Shown here: piece by piece, positions 10,501 through 23,121 of the stretch
Layout of the letters: every line of letters begins with the position of its first letter
Numbering within the stretch: position 1 is the first letter of the stretch
From: Tetrahymena thermophila SB210
Lineage: Eukaryota > Ciliophora > Oligohymenophorea > Hymenostomatida > Tetrahymenidae
DNA length: 64,000 bases
Assembly: GCF_000189635.1 (NCBI RefSeq)
Contig: NW_002476571.1
Coordinates: 661,554-725,553, forward strand
Reading direction: 5' to 3'
The notes under the pieces: generated by a model
Told to the model about the DNA's origin: nothing
What the model saw: only the letters and a program-made list of their open reading frames with translations
The model's database searches: none
Made by a program: the position numbers and the translations under genes

Positions 10501-13500
10501 AATATTTATCAAGAATAGTTATAAATTCATTTTTATATTAAAAAATATCACAATTTAAAATAAATAAACCATTTTACCCAAGATCAAGTACCAAATTTGA
10601 GATATTAGTGCATTTCGATAATGAAGAACCTAAGCCTTATACACCAATTTTATCAATATCATTACAACTTTTTAATTATTGAAGAAAAAATATGTAATAA
10701 ATTAGTTAGTTAAAAATATAAAAAAATAAGAAATGAAAAAATAATAAAAAAACAAAAGTTGAAAATAAAAAAATGAGTTAAATAAGCAAAGAAAGAAGAA
10801 AAAAAAGCACAATTAGAATAAAATTTATAAAAAATAATAATAAATAAATAAATTAAAATAATTATATTGTTTAAACATTTTTATTTTAAATCTCAATTAA
10901 AAACAAATAAACTGCTTTTACCTAAGAATAAGTGACAAATTTGAGAGATTAGTACAATTTTCTAAGCCAGAACCTAAACCTTATGCACCAATTGTACCAA
11001 TTAAAGTATTACTTTTTAATATTGTGGATAAAATATATAATTAACTAGCTAACTAGAAGGAAAAAATGAAATAATAAGAAATGAATTTATTAATATTAAA
11101 ACAAAAAGTTGAAAAAGAAAAAATAAATAAGTTAAATTAACAAAGAAAGAAGAAAAAGAAGAAATATATACAGAATAAAATAAAGAGATAATAAATAAAA
11201 AAAGTTTATATTTTTTAAATTAACTTTTTTATTAAATCTCTAAACTAAAAAAACTGTTTTTACTTAAGATTAAGAGTCAAATTTGAGAGATTAGTACAAT
11301 TTGCTAAACCAGAACCTAAGCTTGATATACCTTAATCGCCTATTTAATTTTTACTTATTAAATATTAAAGAAAAAATATATCATTAATTAGTCAATTAGA
11401 AGGAAAAATGATGAAAAAATATGAAACAATCAATAATAATAAAACTAAAAGTTAAAAATGAAAAAATATTAAATTAAGAAAGAGAAAAGAAAAAAAGCAC
11501 AACCAAAATATAACAAATCATTCATTAAAAATATTATAAATAAATTAAATGAGTTATATCCTTTAAATTAATTTTTTAATTCAATATCTATCGAAAACAA
11601 ATAAACTGTTATTACCTAAGATTAAGCATCAAATTTGAGAGGTTAGTGCAATATGCTAAACCAGAACCTAAGTGTAATGCTCCTTCAAAACCAATTATAT
11701 TGCCTCTTTTTAAATATTGAGGAAAAAATAAAATAAATTACTGTATACTCTCTATATTAAGATCCCACCCCCTACTATAAGACCCCCTTTTTTCTAAATG
11801 GGAAGGGGGATCTTATTATAGAGAGTTTACTATAGTTAGTTAGAGAGAAAAAATGATGAAAAAATATGAAATGATAAGAAATAAATATATTAATAATTAA
11901 AATAAAAGTTTAAAATGAAAATTTGAGTTAAATTAACAAAGAAAGAAGAAGAAAAATTACAAGCAGTATAAAAGAGAATAAAAATTTAATAAAAAGCTAA
12001 TAAAAAATTAAAAGAATAATATTGTTTTTTTATATTAAAAAATATTAAAATCTAAAACAAATAAACTATTTTTACTCAAGATTAAGTTTTAAATTTGAGA
12101 GATTAGAGAAATTTGCTAAAACTGAACTTAAGCCTTATACACCTTGACAGCCAATTTTATTATAACTTTTTAAAAATGAGGAAAAAATATATAATGAATT
12201 AGTTAGTTAGTTAGGTAGAAGGAAAAAATGAAGAAATAATATAAAATAATAAGAAATGAATAAATTAATAAAAGAAAAAGTTGAAAATAAAAAAATGAGT
12301 AAAATTAACAAAGAAAGAAGAAAAAAAATACAAGCAGAATATAATAAATCAAACAAAAACATTATAACTAAATTCAAAGTGTTAATCTGCTTTAAGTTCA
12401 TTTTTATATTAATAAATATTACAAACCAAAATAAATAAACTATTTTTACCTTAGATCAAGTGTTAAATTTGAGAGATTAGTGCAGCTTGCTAAAGCAGAA
12501 CCTAAACCTGATGCACCTTCGTCACCAATTTCATTGCTTTTTTAAATATTGAAGAAAAATATATTTATAATTAGCTAGCAAAAATGAAATAGTGAATAAA
12601 AAATATGAAATAATATGAAATTAATTAAATAATAAGAAAAGAAAATGATGAAAATAGAAAAATTTTTTAAATTAAGAAAGTAAGAAGAAGGAAAAATACA
12701 ATCTAAAAAAATAAAAAATTGATTAAATTCATTTTTATATTAAAAAATATCACAATTCATAACTAATAAACTATTTTTACCAAAGCTTAAGTGTCAAATT
12801 TGAGAGATTAGTACAATTTGCTAAACCAAAGCCTAAGCCTGAAATACCAATTACACCAAATTTATTGTAACTTTTTAAATATTAAACAAACAATTTATAA
12901 TAATAAGTAAGTTGAAAGGAAAAAGTAAAGAAAAAATATGAAATGATAAGAAATTATTTAATTAATAATAAAAGCTATAGTTAAGAATAAAAATTAGTTA
13001 AATCAACAAAAAAAAAGGAATAAATACATATAGAAAATTATAAATAGAATAAAAACATAATAAATATATAAAAAGAAATATATTGTTTTAAAAACATTTT
13101 TATATTAAAAAAATTTCATAATCAAAAACAAATAAACTGTTATCACTTAAGATCTAGCTCCAAATTGGAAAGATTAGTGCAATTTGCTAAAGCATAACCT
13201 AAGCCTGATACACCCTTATCATCAATTTCATTGCAACTTTTTAATTATAGAAGAAAAAATAATAAATAATTAATTTGTTAGTTAGTTAATTAGTTAGTTA
13301 CTTATAAGGAAAAAAAAAAAATTATGAAATAATAAGAATAAAGTAAAAGTTGAAAATAAAAAAATAGGTTAAATTAAAGAAGAAAGAAGAAAGTAGAATC
13401 AAAACAAATAAATTGTTTTTACCTAATACAAAGTGCCAAATTTGAGAGTTTTGTACACTTTGCTAATCCAGAAGCTAATTCTTATGCACCAATTGCACCA

Positions 13501-14838
13501 ATTTTATTGCTACTTTTTAAATATTGAAGAAAAAATAGTTAGTTAAAAGGAAAAAATAAAGAAAAAATATGTATTAATAAGAAATGAAATAATTAATAAT
13601 AAAAGTAAAAATTAAAAATAAAAAAATGAGTTAAATTAACAAAGAAAGAAGAAAAAAAAGCACAATCAGAATAAAATAAAGATAAAAAATATCACAATAC
13701 AAATCAAATAAACTATTTTTACACAAGATAAAGTTCCAAATTTGAAAGATTAGTACACTTTGCTAAACCAGAACTTAAGCTTTATGCACCAATTGCACCA
13801 ATTTTATTGTTACTTTTTAAATATTGAAGAAAAAATAATTAGTTAGTTAGAAGGAAAAAATGAAGAAAAAAATATGAAAAAATAGTAAAGGCAAAAGTTT
13901 AAAATAATAAATGAGTTAAATTAACCAAGAAATAGAAAAAAAAACTTAAACAGAACTAAATAAATTAAATAAAGATAATAAATAAATTAAAAGAATTATA
14001 TTGTATTGAGTTAAATTTTATATTAAAAAATTTCACAATCTAAATCAAATAAACTGTTTTACATAAGATAGAGTTTCAAATTTGAGAGATTAGTGCAATT
14101 TTATAAAGCATAACCTAAGCCTTATGCACCTTAATCATCAATTTCCTAGCCACTTTTTAAATTTTGAAGAAAAATATATCCTTAGTTAATTAGAAGCAAA
14201 AATAAAGAAATAATATGAAATAATAAGAAATTAATTAATAGAAAGAAAGAAGAAGAAAAAACACAATCAGGAAAAAATAATAAATAAAAAATGATATTAA
14301 ATTAATTAAAAGAGTTATATTATTTTAAATTAATTTTTGTTTTCAATAATATCTCAATCAAAAATAAATAAAATGTTTTTACTTAAGATAAAGATTCAAA
14401 TTTGTGAGATTATTGCAATTTGACAAAGCATAACCTAAGCTTATTGAGCCAACTGTATCAATTTCCCTTCGACTTTTTAAATATTGATGAAATAATATAA
14501 AATCATTTGTTAAAAAAAGGAAAAAAAAAATGTAGAAAAAATATCAAAAAATATTTTTAAAAAAAAGTGAAAATGAATGGATGAATGAATTACTATAGAT
14601 GAGAATATCTATTAGAAAAATAATATTGTTATTAGCTTGGAAATTAAATATAAATAAATATTTTTAACAATAACATTAAGAAACTAAATTTACCTTAGAG
14701 TAATATGGAGAACCTAATGAAATTAAAGCTAAGAGTTTAAAAACTTTTATTTTAATAAAAGTAAATTTTAAGAATTTTGATAAAAAAATAAATAATTACA
14801 TCTTCTAGATTTTAAAACTATTTTATATTTTATATCAT
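7549..14838 (-). CDS. Large LRR protein with 20 one-repeat exons
   Basis: Exon 1 (14800-14838, MIQNIKQFQNLED) and exon 2 (14694-14743) match the first two exons of the LRR genes at 250 and 51585. Twenty LRR exons of about 90 nt follow, centred near 14435, 14110, 13770, 13470, 13195, 12830, 12495, 12125, 11660, 11310, 10965, 10620, 10320, 9975, 9610, 9250, 8930, 8570, 8220 and 7860. A short final exon ends in TGA at 7549-7551. Each LRR exon I translated is open and keeps phase 2 borders: G...GLG-x-ALANCTNLSNLxLxL. Estimated length is about 650 aa. There is no signal peptide or membrane helix. Introns are as alike as exons, so the gene is itself a tandem DNA array. The function is unknown; an LRR solenoid for protein binding is the safest reading. 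Confidence 0.85.
7800..14490 (-). repeat. Tandem array of about 20 exon-intron units (about 340 bp each)
   Basis: Each unit holds one LRR exon plus an intron. The intron has recognisable blocks in the same order: a gaaaaaatgaagaaa-like block, a run with tgaaataataagaaattaatt, aacaaagaaagaagaaaa, aaattcatttttatattaaaaaatatcacaat and finally aaataaactgtttttacc at the splice site. Unit spacing ranges from about 280 to 460 bp. The same intron blocks occur in the plus-strand gene at 250-2130, which shows a common origin. Confidence 0.85.
11742..11835. mobile_element. Small inverted-repeat element (MITE-like) in LRR intron
   Basis: The left end tatactctctatattaaga and the right end (reverse complement of the segment ending near 11835) form terminal inverted repeats of about 30 bp around a C-rich/G-rich core. 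This stands out sharply from the surrounding A-rich intron. The other introns of the array lack it, so it is an insertion. TA flanks and the CTCTCTATA-type terminus resemble pogo/Tc1-mariner non-autonomous elements; that assignment is inference. Confidence 0.7.
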
Positions 14839-16075
14839 TTATTTTTTTCTTTCAAATATTTAATTCCAATTTATAGAAATTTAATTAATTGTAAGTATAT
14901 TAAATAAATAAGTTACATTTGTTTCAAATTAATTTGGATAAAAAGAAAACAAATAAATAAATAAATCAATAAATAAATACACTCACTAATTTTTTTGTGG
15001 TATCTCGTCCTAAAAGAAAATTTATAAATAACTTTTTAATTTAAAAGGCATATTTAAAAATAATTACAATAGGAAATAGAGATAGGTATATATCATATGT
15101 TGAAAAAATTCAAGTTATTAAAGTACTTAAATTTTAATAAAACAACTTTTATTTAGAAGGTTTTTCAGTGTTAGTACAGTAATGAAGGGAGTGTTTATTT
15201 ATATTAAAAAATAAATAAATTATATTTAAGATATTATAAAATTTATAATATCTCAAATTATTCTCAAATACCACTAGTTTTATTTTTCAAGCAGACTTAA
15301 TTTAGGTTTAAGTCGTGTGCATCTAATAAGCTTATTTATATAGAGTCTGTAAAAGCGATTAGTTTCTACTTAATAAACAAAGTGTATTTAATTAATTATT
15401 GAATAATATTGTAAGATTAATACATCCTAAAATTTTAGATTAATATTTCATTTTATATTCTTTTAATTTCTAATTTTTATTTAAATCACAAAATTTTTCA
15501 TTTTTTAATTTTTATTCAAAAACGATACAAATTTATTTTTTACTACTTTCAAATTTTCAATGAAATTAAAAAAATTATTTCTTTTTTTAAAAGTTTTCAT
15601 TTTATTTTTTCAAAGATATATAGTTTTCTTTGAACTTTAAATAAAGAAAATTTATTTTTAAAACATGCTTCATAAATAAAAAATTTATTAGTTGCTTTAA
15701 AAATTCTTAAAAATATTTTGTAAAATTAAAAATAAAAAAATTTAATTCTATTTTAAATTTTAACATAAAAAACATAAAATAAATTAAAATAAAAAAAATA
15801 AACAAACTATTAATTTAAAAATAAATTATGAATATTATGATAGATTTCACAATTTGTTAATATATAAATTAAATTAAATTTAATTAAATAAAATAAGAAA
15901 AAGAAAAACAACATAAAATTAATTATCAATAAATTTATATTTTATTTATAAATTTATATAAAATAAAATTTAAATTTAAATTATTTATTTTAAATTTAAA
16001 AGTAAACAAATAAATATATTAATACAAAATTATATAAAATTTAAAAATAAATTAATTAATTTTTTTTTAATTAAA
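14839..16075. other. Intergenic, no gene seen
   Basis: Upstream region of the 20-unit LRR gene. It holds short runs of (AAAT)n near 14950 and long A/T tracts up to 16075. No open frame of ciliate type or repeat family was recognised. Its 3' part may be the degraded flank of the transposase relic. Confidence 0.45.
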
Positions 16076-16079
16076 AAAA

Positions 16080-17000
16080 ACATGTAGCTTCACAGCTACA
16101 GAAAAAAATTGCTGCAAATAGCAATAAAGCAGCAGATTAATGAAAGAAAAATGGTAAAGTAAGTCAATTAAATCAACATAATGATGAAATAGAGAACTAA
16201 CTATAATAATCAGAATCTGCTTTCAAAAATCTAGAGGATTTAATACATTTTAGATGATTAAAGTGATATATAAATTAGCGAATACACAAATAAAAGAGGG
16301 TTGCTAGAATTAGGATTTTAAAAAGGTAAATTGCAATTTTATTAAAAAATTTATGAACAAACTAGATAAAAAAAACTAATTTATGCTAAACAGAATGCTT
16401 ATAGGCCAGCTTATAATAAATTTTATTCAGATGACAACATATTTTACTTAAATGATAAAAGTATTGATATTTGGTTTAGAGATTAATGTGAGAAATAAGT
16501 AGAAGTTTAATGGTATAACAATAGATAGTCGATTCATATTTGGGGGCTATCAGTAAAAAAGGGAAATCAGACCTCTATTTCTTTGATGAAAGAGTTAATT
16601 CAAAATCCTATATTGAGTGTATAGATGCTTTTAAACCACTGTCAGGCAAAATCTATTACTATGATCCATCCTTATTACTTTGTTCAGCATAATGCTCCTT
16701 CACATAAGGCTAAAGACACAGTAGACTACTTTAAAAAAAATAGGAATAAATTCAGTTGATTTTCCTCCAAGCTCTCCTGATTTCAACCTAATAGAGCTGA
16801 TTTGGGCAAAAATGAAGTCAGTTTATAGAATATTAATATATAAATTAGAAGTCTAAAACAAAGAAAATGCAATCAAGTTAATCAAAGATATTTGGCAGAA
16901 CGAACTATATATCATAAAAGTTCATAAACGCTTGCATTAATTAATAAATTAGAAGGGTAATTTAAAGTTGATCTTTAAAATAATGGAGGAATATTAATTT
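16080..17000 (+). pseudogene. Degenerate Tc1/mariner-type transposase
   Basis: The reading switches frame at least three times. Recognisable DDE-transposase landmarks appear in order: an IWGAISKKGKSDLYFFDERVNS-like block with the first catalytic-region Asp near 16580, VQHNAPSHKAKDT near 16690, and DFPPSSPDFNLIELIWAKMK near 16765. The family's usual VQDNAPSH is VQHNAPSH here, so a catalytic Asp is replaced by His. The final D/E region is in another frame. The 5' part, which should carry DNA-binding helices, is barely recognisable. No terminal inverted repeats could be defined. It is a dead copy, and it is AT-rich like the host genes, so it is not recent. Confidence 0.85.
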
Positions 17001-18196
17001 CGTGAGTAAATAAGGTTAAAAGGTAAATTTAAATGTTATTTAATTGTATTGATTAAAATATTTTTGTAAAATAATTCATTTCATAATTTAATAGTAAAGG
17101 AGTAGAGTTATTTCACATACTATGTCTCAAATTATAATCGCTTATTTAAATAAGATAATTTATTTACTCTATGAGCTAATGTGTTTGTGTGCATTGTAAA
17201 AATTATCATAAACTTATTAATTTCTCAAAAAAAAAAATCCTATTAATTGTTTGCAAGAGTACCATCTCAAAAAAAAAAATTCCTTTTTCTTATGTAAAAA
17301 AGCTTAAATTTTTAATGTATTTCATGATATTTAGAAAATTATTAAGTTTACTATCTTACATTTTATGATTCCAATTATACGAGTGACACTATATAATGTT
17401 TCATTCCTCCTCTTGATTATATTATACTATGGATCCTACCTATTATGTAATGTATATTTTGGCTATTTAAATTATTATTGATTATTATCTTTCAATTTGA
17501 ATATTTTACTTAATTATATGCATGATATCTAATGGCTCAGAGATACAGCTTATTCTTTACATTGTAAGGATTTTGTTCAATCACAATACTACTCAAAATA
17601 ATTAGATTTTTTTGCTACAGATATCTAAATTTTTTTTATTTAAAATTTAATTGTGTTTAAAAATTGTTTCTGTTCTTGATATTTTTTGAAAATTTCATCA
17701 TATATATTTCCTCCTTTTTTTATATTGTGATAATCTTTGCTCTTGTCTCTTTTCATATTCTTTCCTATATATTCTTATTGTATTTCATAAGCCATTAATG
17801 TTATGTTAAACTTAAAATTGCTTCTGTTAATGCTTATTATGAACTTAATCTATTACTTTATTATTATTATAGTTTATTTTATCACTACTCAGGTTCACTA
17901 TTTTTACTCATTTAAAAATATTAGGTTTTTTATGTTTTTCAATTTTTCCTGATTAATTCTCATTTAATATAATTTCCGAATTATGGTGATAACTAATTTA
18001 TTTATAATGCTTTAGGAGATTTGATAATAGTTATTGAGAATATAAAGTATTTGAAATTAAAATATTTGACAGTATATATCTTAATAGTCATTTCATTTTT
18101 ATTTTTGTTTTAATTTAGAGAATTTTTATTAATAATAAATAAAATTTTAGTTTCTGCTTTTTGTAAATTTTATTTCTTGAAAAAGTAAAAAGAAAA
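17001..18196. other. Intergenic, no gene seen
   Basis: AT-rich DNA between the transposase relic and the LRR gene starting at 18197. Two runs of about ten A (17230 and 17270) each follow a tctcaaaaa motif. Nothing else was recognised. Confidence 0.45.
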
Positions 18197-21100
18197 ATGT
18201 CAATCAATATAAAAAACGTTTAATATAGAATAAAAGAATGCCAAGCCATTCCAAAAGAAAAAATAGATTCTATACTCAATTTATTAAAAGAAAAAAATAG
18301 CTATGATGAATTTTGCTTTTACGATTATGACAACACAAATTTAGTATTGTTAACATAAAATTTGGTTCTTTAGAAATAAGTTGCTCTCTAAATAATTGAA
18401 CTTAAAGACCCTCAATTTTTTGGTAAATAAAATTTATTAGTAAAATTTTCATATTACAATTTAGTCTAGTTAATAAGGAAATAAATGAGTATTTGATTTC
18501 ATAAGCTTTACTATCAAATTTTCAAATAGATGAATATGATCTCAATTAGTGTAAATATAACATTTCAAAGCTTAAATAAAATGCGTTTTTTGAAATTAAT
18601 AGATTTAAGTTAAAGGAAAGTCAATCTTTTACACGTAAATTAATTTAAATAAAGTCAAATACCATTTTTAATAATATAAAATCTAGCTAAATAGTTTAAA
18701 GATGCATAATTAGACTTCATTAAATTTTGTAAGATAAATTGAAGATTCGTCTGTGTAATAAATATAAACACTAAAAATAGTACTATTTTATTAATTTTTT
18801 TAATTTCGATAAAGTTACAACAAAAGTATTAAAGATCTTGTAATGTTGAACGATTATTAAGAGTGCAAATCACTAGAGTTTGTATATCTTAATCTTAAGT
18901 ACAGTTATTTTTTAAAAGTGTTATAATTGCTAAATTTTAACATATATTTATAGTTAAACTAACTTAGACAATTCTACATTAAATTTGCTATCCTAAAGCA
19001 TATCCGTCTGGAATAAAATTTAAGACTTAGCTTTGCACTTAAGGTAAATTTTATTTCAATTTTAAATGAAAAAAACTTATTCATTTACTCAGAATTAATT
19101 CAATAAAGCTATTAAAAGTATTAAATATTTTATTTAAAAATCCTAATTAATTTCGATATCTCCTTTACTAATATATTTTATTAACTATGTTACTTGAAAA
19201 ATATATTTTAATTAAAAAAAGTTCTAATGGACTAAATACTGAATCAGTTACATCACTTAGTAAAAGCATTGAGAATTTAAGCCTACTTTCTAGTTTAACC
19301 TTGAACTTTTCGTAATTATAATCTTATTCAAAATAATGGATAAAAATTTTTTAATAGAGAAAATAAGCTTGGATCGCAAGGGCTAGTTTAAATAGCAAAA
19401 GGAATATCAAAGCTGTAATTGAAAACATTTACACTCCATCTAAGGTGAATTAGAAATAAATTTTAGAACTTTTTTTATAAAATTTAATTTGAAGGGAAAA
19501 TTAAATAGGTTCAAATGGAGCAAAGGCATTAGGCTAGCATTTAGAAAATTAATAATAGTTACATACTTTATTTGTAAACTTTGGGTATCATTTTTATTTT
19601 ATTTCATAGGTTTTAATTAAATTCATTATAAAAAGCTTTAATAATATTTAATCAGAAGGAGCAAACTGCTTAATCTAAGGTGTCTCTATGTGCAGCTAAA
19701 TCTAATATGTCAAGATAAACTTACAGTTATCAATTAAATTTAATTTATTTTAAAAATAAATTAACATTATTATTATTATTTAAAAATAAAGGAATAACAA
19801 AATAAAATAAATAAAAGACTTATCCAATCACATTATTACTCAAAAAGGATTAAAGTCGTTAGATATTTAATTGCAGTATAAATTTATTTATTTATTAATT
19901 TTGATTTCAATTTCTTAAATGAAAATCTCTTTAGGAATAATAAAATTAATTCTGAAGAATAATCGTAATTCGCTTAAATTGTTACTGAGTTAAAAAATAC
20001 GAGCACATAAATTAGTCTTTTACAGTAATAAAAACAAATTAAATTGCTTTTATAAATTAAAATGAAATATTTAAAGGACCACTGAAATTAGTAATTTGTA
20101 CGATAGTGAAGAAGAATATTAGCAATCTATCAAGTATGAATTAATTAATTAAACACATATTTAATTTCAAAATTAAAAACTGTAAAATTAACAAATAATT
20201 AGATTGTAAAAAGTTTGTCCTCTAATGATATCTTCTTTAGGAAACAAGTTAGCATCCTTAACTAACGTTTAATCTCTGTCTCTTGAAATTAAGTGAGTTT
20301 TATTTATTAATAAATAAATATTTGCACTTTTTATAAATTAAAATTTAAATATTAAATTAGGAATTCTTAAATTGAAGGAAGTTAACTAAATGATTTAGGG
20401 CTAGGCTTATAGCATTGTCAATCTCTAAATGAATTAATGGTTGAAATCAAGTGAGCATAATTTTTACATTGAAATAATATTTAATTTTATTAAAAAATAA
20501 TTTAGAGATTCGTAGATATCACCTGATCAATAATTAGGTTTATTTAGCTTGATAAACTGTTTAAATATTTCTAAAATATAAATCAAAGTTTCGGAGTAAG
20601 TTAATTTTATCAATTTAGACAATTTAAATTATTTATCTAGCCTAAAAATAGAAATAAACTCAAATGACTCTAAGTCATACGAGCTAGCGTAAAAACCATC
20701 AAAAGAATTCTAAAATTAATAAAATTTTTTCTAATGATAAAAAGGTTCAAATCTGTAGGATTTCCTCTTTTTTAAAAGTTGTGTGATAATTTATACATCT
20801 TTAATAAGTTTTCAAGCCTAAAATTTGACATGAAGTATTTATTTTATTAATTATTTAAAAGTTGGTATTCATTTATCTTATCTTAAACTTTAGGTTCTGT
20901 AAAATAGAAGAATAAGGCATAATTTGTTTGGGAGAATAATTAACAAAGCTATAAAATCTTAGGTGCTTTCATGTTGTTGCTATGTATTCATTCATTTTAT
21001 TTATCAAATTTATATATAAATATTAAATTTAAATTGTTAGGTTATCTGATATTGGAAAAGAAGGTGTAATCTAATTCTTTAAAAAAACTAAAACAATCAA

Positions 21101-21281
21101 AGGAATCAGAAAAATGACATTTGAATACTAGTAAATAAATTCTAATTAAAACAAATTTATATTTAATTAATTATTTTTATATTTTTAAAGTGGAAACAGT
21201 ATGTCTTAAATCGAAAGAAAAAAGCTTACTAGCATAGGTATCAAAGCGCCTTATCTAGTAGATTTTTGCTTTACAAATTGA
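18197..21281 (+). CDS. LRR protein with long N-terminal exon and many one-repeat exons
   Basis: ATG at 18197 opens a helical, Lys/Gln-rich N-terminus (MSINIKNVQYRIKECQ...) without a signal peptide. After intron 1 (from about 18422) come some 18 exons. Most of those after the N-terminal exons are about 80-95 nt with phase 2 borders, each holding a degenerate LRR, for example SNGLNTESVTSLSKSIENL and ENKLGSQGLVQIAKGISKL. The last exon ends KAPYLVDFCFTN then TGA at 21279-21281. Repeats are much more divergent than in the 7.5-14.8 kb gene, so this is an older member. Exact borders of exons near 20590-20790 are uncertain; the exon around 20620 fits only in a different phase and may be mis-joined or damaged. 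The 3' end of this gene was copied to 28832-29211. Confidence 0.75.
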
Positions 21282-22158
21282 GTTGCTTTTTTATTGGTTT
21301 TTGAAAAAAGTCTTATTTTAATAATTAATATTATTTTAATGTAAATGTTATTTTTATTGTAATATATTCGAATATCAATCATTTATTTTTAACCAAAATT
21401 ATCGCTTTAATTTCAGAAAAATATTTAAAAATTAAAACCAACATTTTATAATTAATTCTTTATAGATGGACAATATAAATTTATATAGCAAGAAAATTAA
21501 TTCTAAAATAATTCGATCGATAACACTTACTATATATATGTATTTGTAATTGCTATGTATAAATTTTCTTTATTATTTTGAATTTAAAGAATTGAAGATA
21601 CTGATTTATTTATTAATTTGACCTAAATAAGGACTATTTATGCAAAAATCAATCTATCTTATATATAATATTTCAAAGATTTAAATAATAATTTTATCTT
21701 ACTATCTCAATAATTTATTTAATCTTCTTTTTTATTACTAAACTTAAAATAAAATATAAAAATATTTTTTTATAATTTTTGATAAAAAAATTTTACCATT
21801 TTACAAAAGTGGTCAGAATTCAACTGAGATAATTAGCTGCTAATAACTGCTTTAATTAAATTTAATTATTTTTAAAATAGACAACAGCTATCAATAGTAC
21901 AGAATTGCTCTTTTAGCTTTTATTAAATGAAGTAGAAAGTCATCCAAATTTAATATTTATTTGATATAGACAAACTATTAATAGTACAGGTAACATTTTT
22001 AGCTTTTACTGTTAATTAATTAATTAATTCCGACATTTTTTACTTCAATTAAAAATATAAAAATGTTTAACTACTCTTTTTAATATAAACAAAAACAAAC
22101 ATAATACAATTAATAAAAAACAATAAATAAACGAATAAAAAACTAAAATACCAAAAAA
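21282..22158. other. Intergenic, part of duplicated segment
   Basis: Matches 29215-30140 along its length, for example atattcgaatatcaa at 21364 and 29335 and the motif aacaataaataaacgaataaaaaa just before each type A gene. It is therefore the upstream region of a type A gene and part of a segmental duplication. No coding frame was seen. Confidence 0.65.
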
Positions 22159-22791
22159 ATGAAATACTTATTAACTATCACTTTTTTAGTTACCTTATGC
22201 TGCTTTTGCATGTGTGAATAAAAAAATTGCTCTGTTAATCTTACATGCAACAGTTCAGATAATATTTGCGAAAATGAGCTATCTCAATTTTAATAATGCG
22301 TTTCTTCTAAATGCAACTCTTAGAAAATTTAATCTTAAGATGCTTAGGAAATTTTTGATTGCTACTATATCAATTGCAAACCAACCTATCAGCCACTTTT
22401 ATCAGAAATTATGAATGTATTTTCATGCTTAAATTTAAGTATCTCTGAGTCTGAGGAGCAAGTAGATGAAGAAAAAGAAGACTTGGAAGAATTAAAGGAA
22501 TATCTAAATAAAACTAGTGATGGTAAATGCCTTGCAAAAATGATAGGCGACTGCTAAGCTTCTTCAAACGAATGTGTTACTAGCTTCTACATTTAACTAA
22601 AATGCATATAATATTAATGTGATTTAAAAGAAGATCATACCATAAAAGAAGTTAATTAATGCATTTAAAATACTTGTTAATCTAGCTTTAATAAACTTAA
22701 ATAGCTCAACAACTAATTTTCTTAGTGCTTGTCTTAAAGTTATTTGATTGGCATTTCAATATCCTTTTTCTTAATCTTATTAATATTATGA
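22159..22791 (+). CDS. Secreted double eight-cysteine-domain protein, type A (copy 1), 210 aa
   Basis: Single exon, ATG to TGA. Residues 1-19 are a signal peptide (MKYLLTITFLVTLCCFCMC). Two homologous domains follow, about residues 24-90 and 122-195. Each has eight cysteines spaced C-x(5 or 7)-C-x6-C-x9-C-x4-C-x(13-15)-C-x4-C-x16-C. An acidic Glu-rich linker separates them. The tail (ISISFFLILLIL) is a hydrophobic GPI-type signal ending at the stop. It is most likely a GPI-anchored surface protein with a disulphide-rich ectodomain; no known family was recognised. It is closest to the gene at 30141 and pairs with the type B gene downstream. Confidence 0.9.
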
Positions 22792-23089
22792 AAAAACTAA
22801 TTGATTAATAACTAAAAAAATAGTTATTTTACATAAAATTGATTTATTTTATTTGTATCTATCTAGCTATCTTTATTTTTATGTTGTAATTAAGAAAGTT
22901 TAAAATTAATTTTCATTAACAAACTTATAAATAAAAAAATAGAATTTGTTATATTTTTATTTTAAAAATAATTTTTTTGTTTAAAATATATTTATTTTAA
23001 TTGTATTTATAATATGTTGTGATTTTGAAACTTACTTTAAAAATGTTAATTCATAATTTATCTTTTAATTTATTTAAGATATTAGTATG

Positions 23090-23121
<32 letters not shown>

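Noticed and set aside
7800..14490. Regularly spaced repeats that could be mistaken for a CRISPR or satellite array
   Set aside because: Each repeated block translates as an LRR exon with splice sites and consistent phase; the organism is a ciliate.
19806..19885. Possible link between an LRR exon here and similar words at 17560-17600 (tcaatcacaatactactcaaaa)
   Set aside because: The match is short, the 17.56-kb stretch has no exon borders, and AT-rich chance similarity is sufficient.
22378..22392. Match to the core of the Tetrahymena chromosome breakage sequence (AAACCAACCT)
   Set aside because: It lies inside the type A gene, encodes a conserved CKPTYQP stretch, and the flanking bases do not fit the full 15-bp element from memory.
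22214..22414. Short ORF repeated at 30196-30396 (MNKKIA.../MSKKIA...)
   Set aside because: It is an out-of-frame reading of the type A cysteine genes; its similarity between copies only reflects the DNA duplication.
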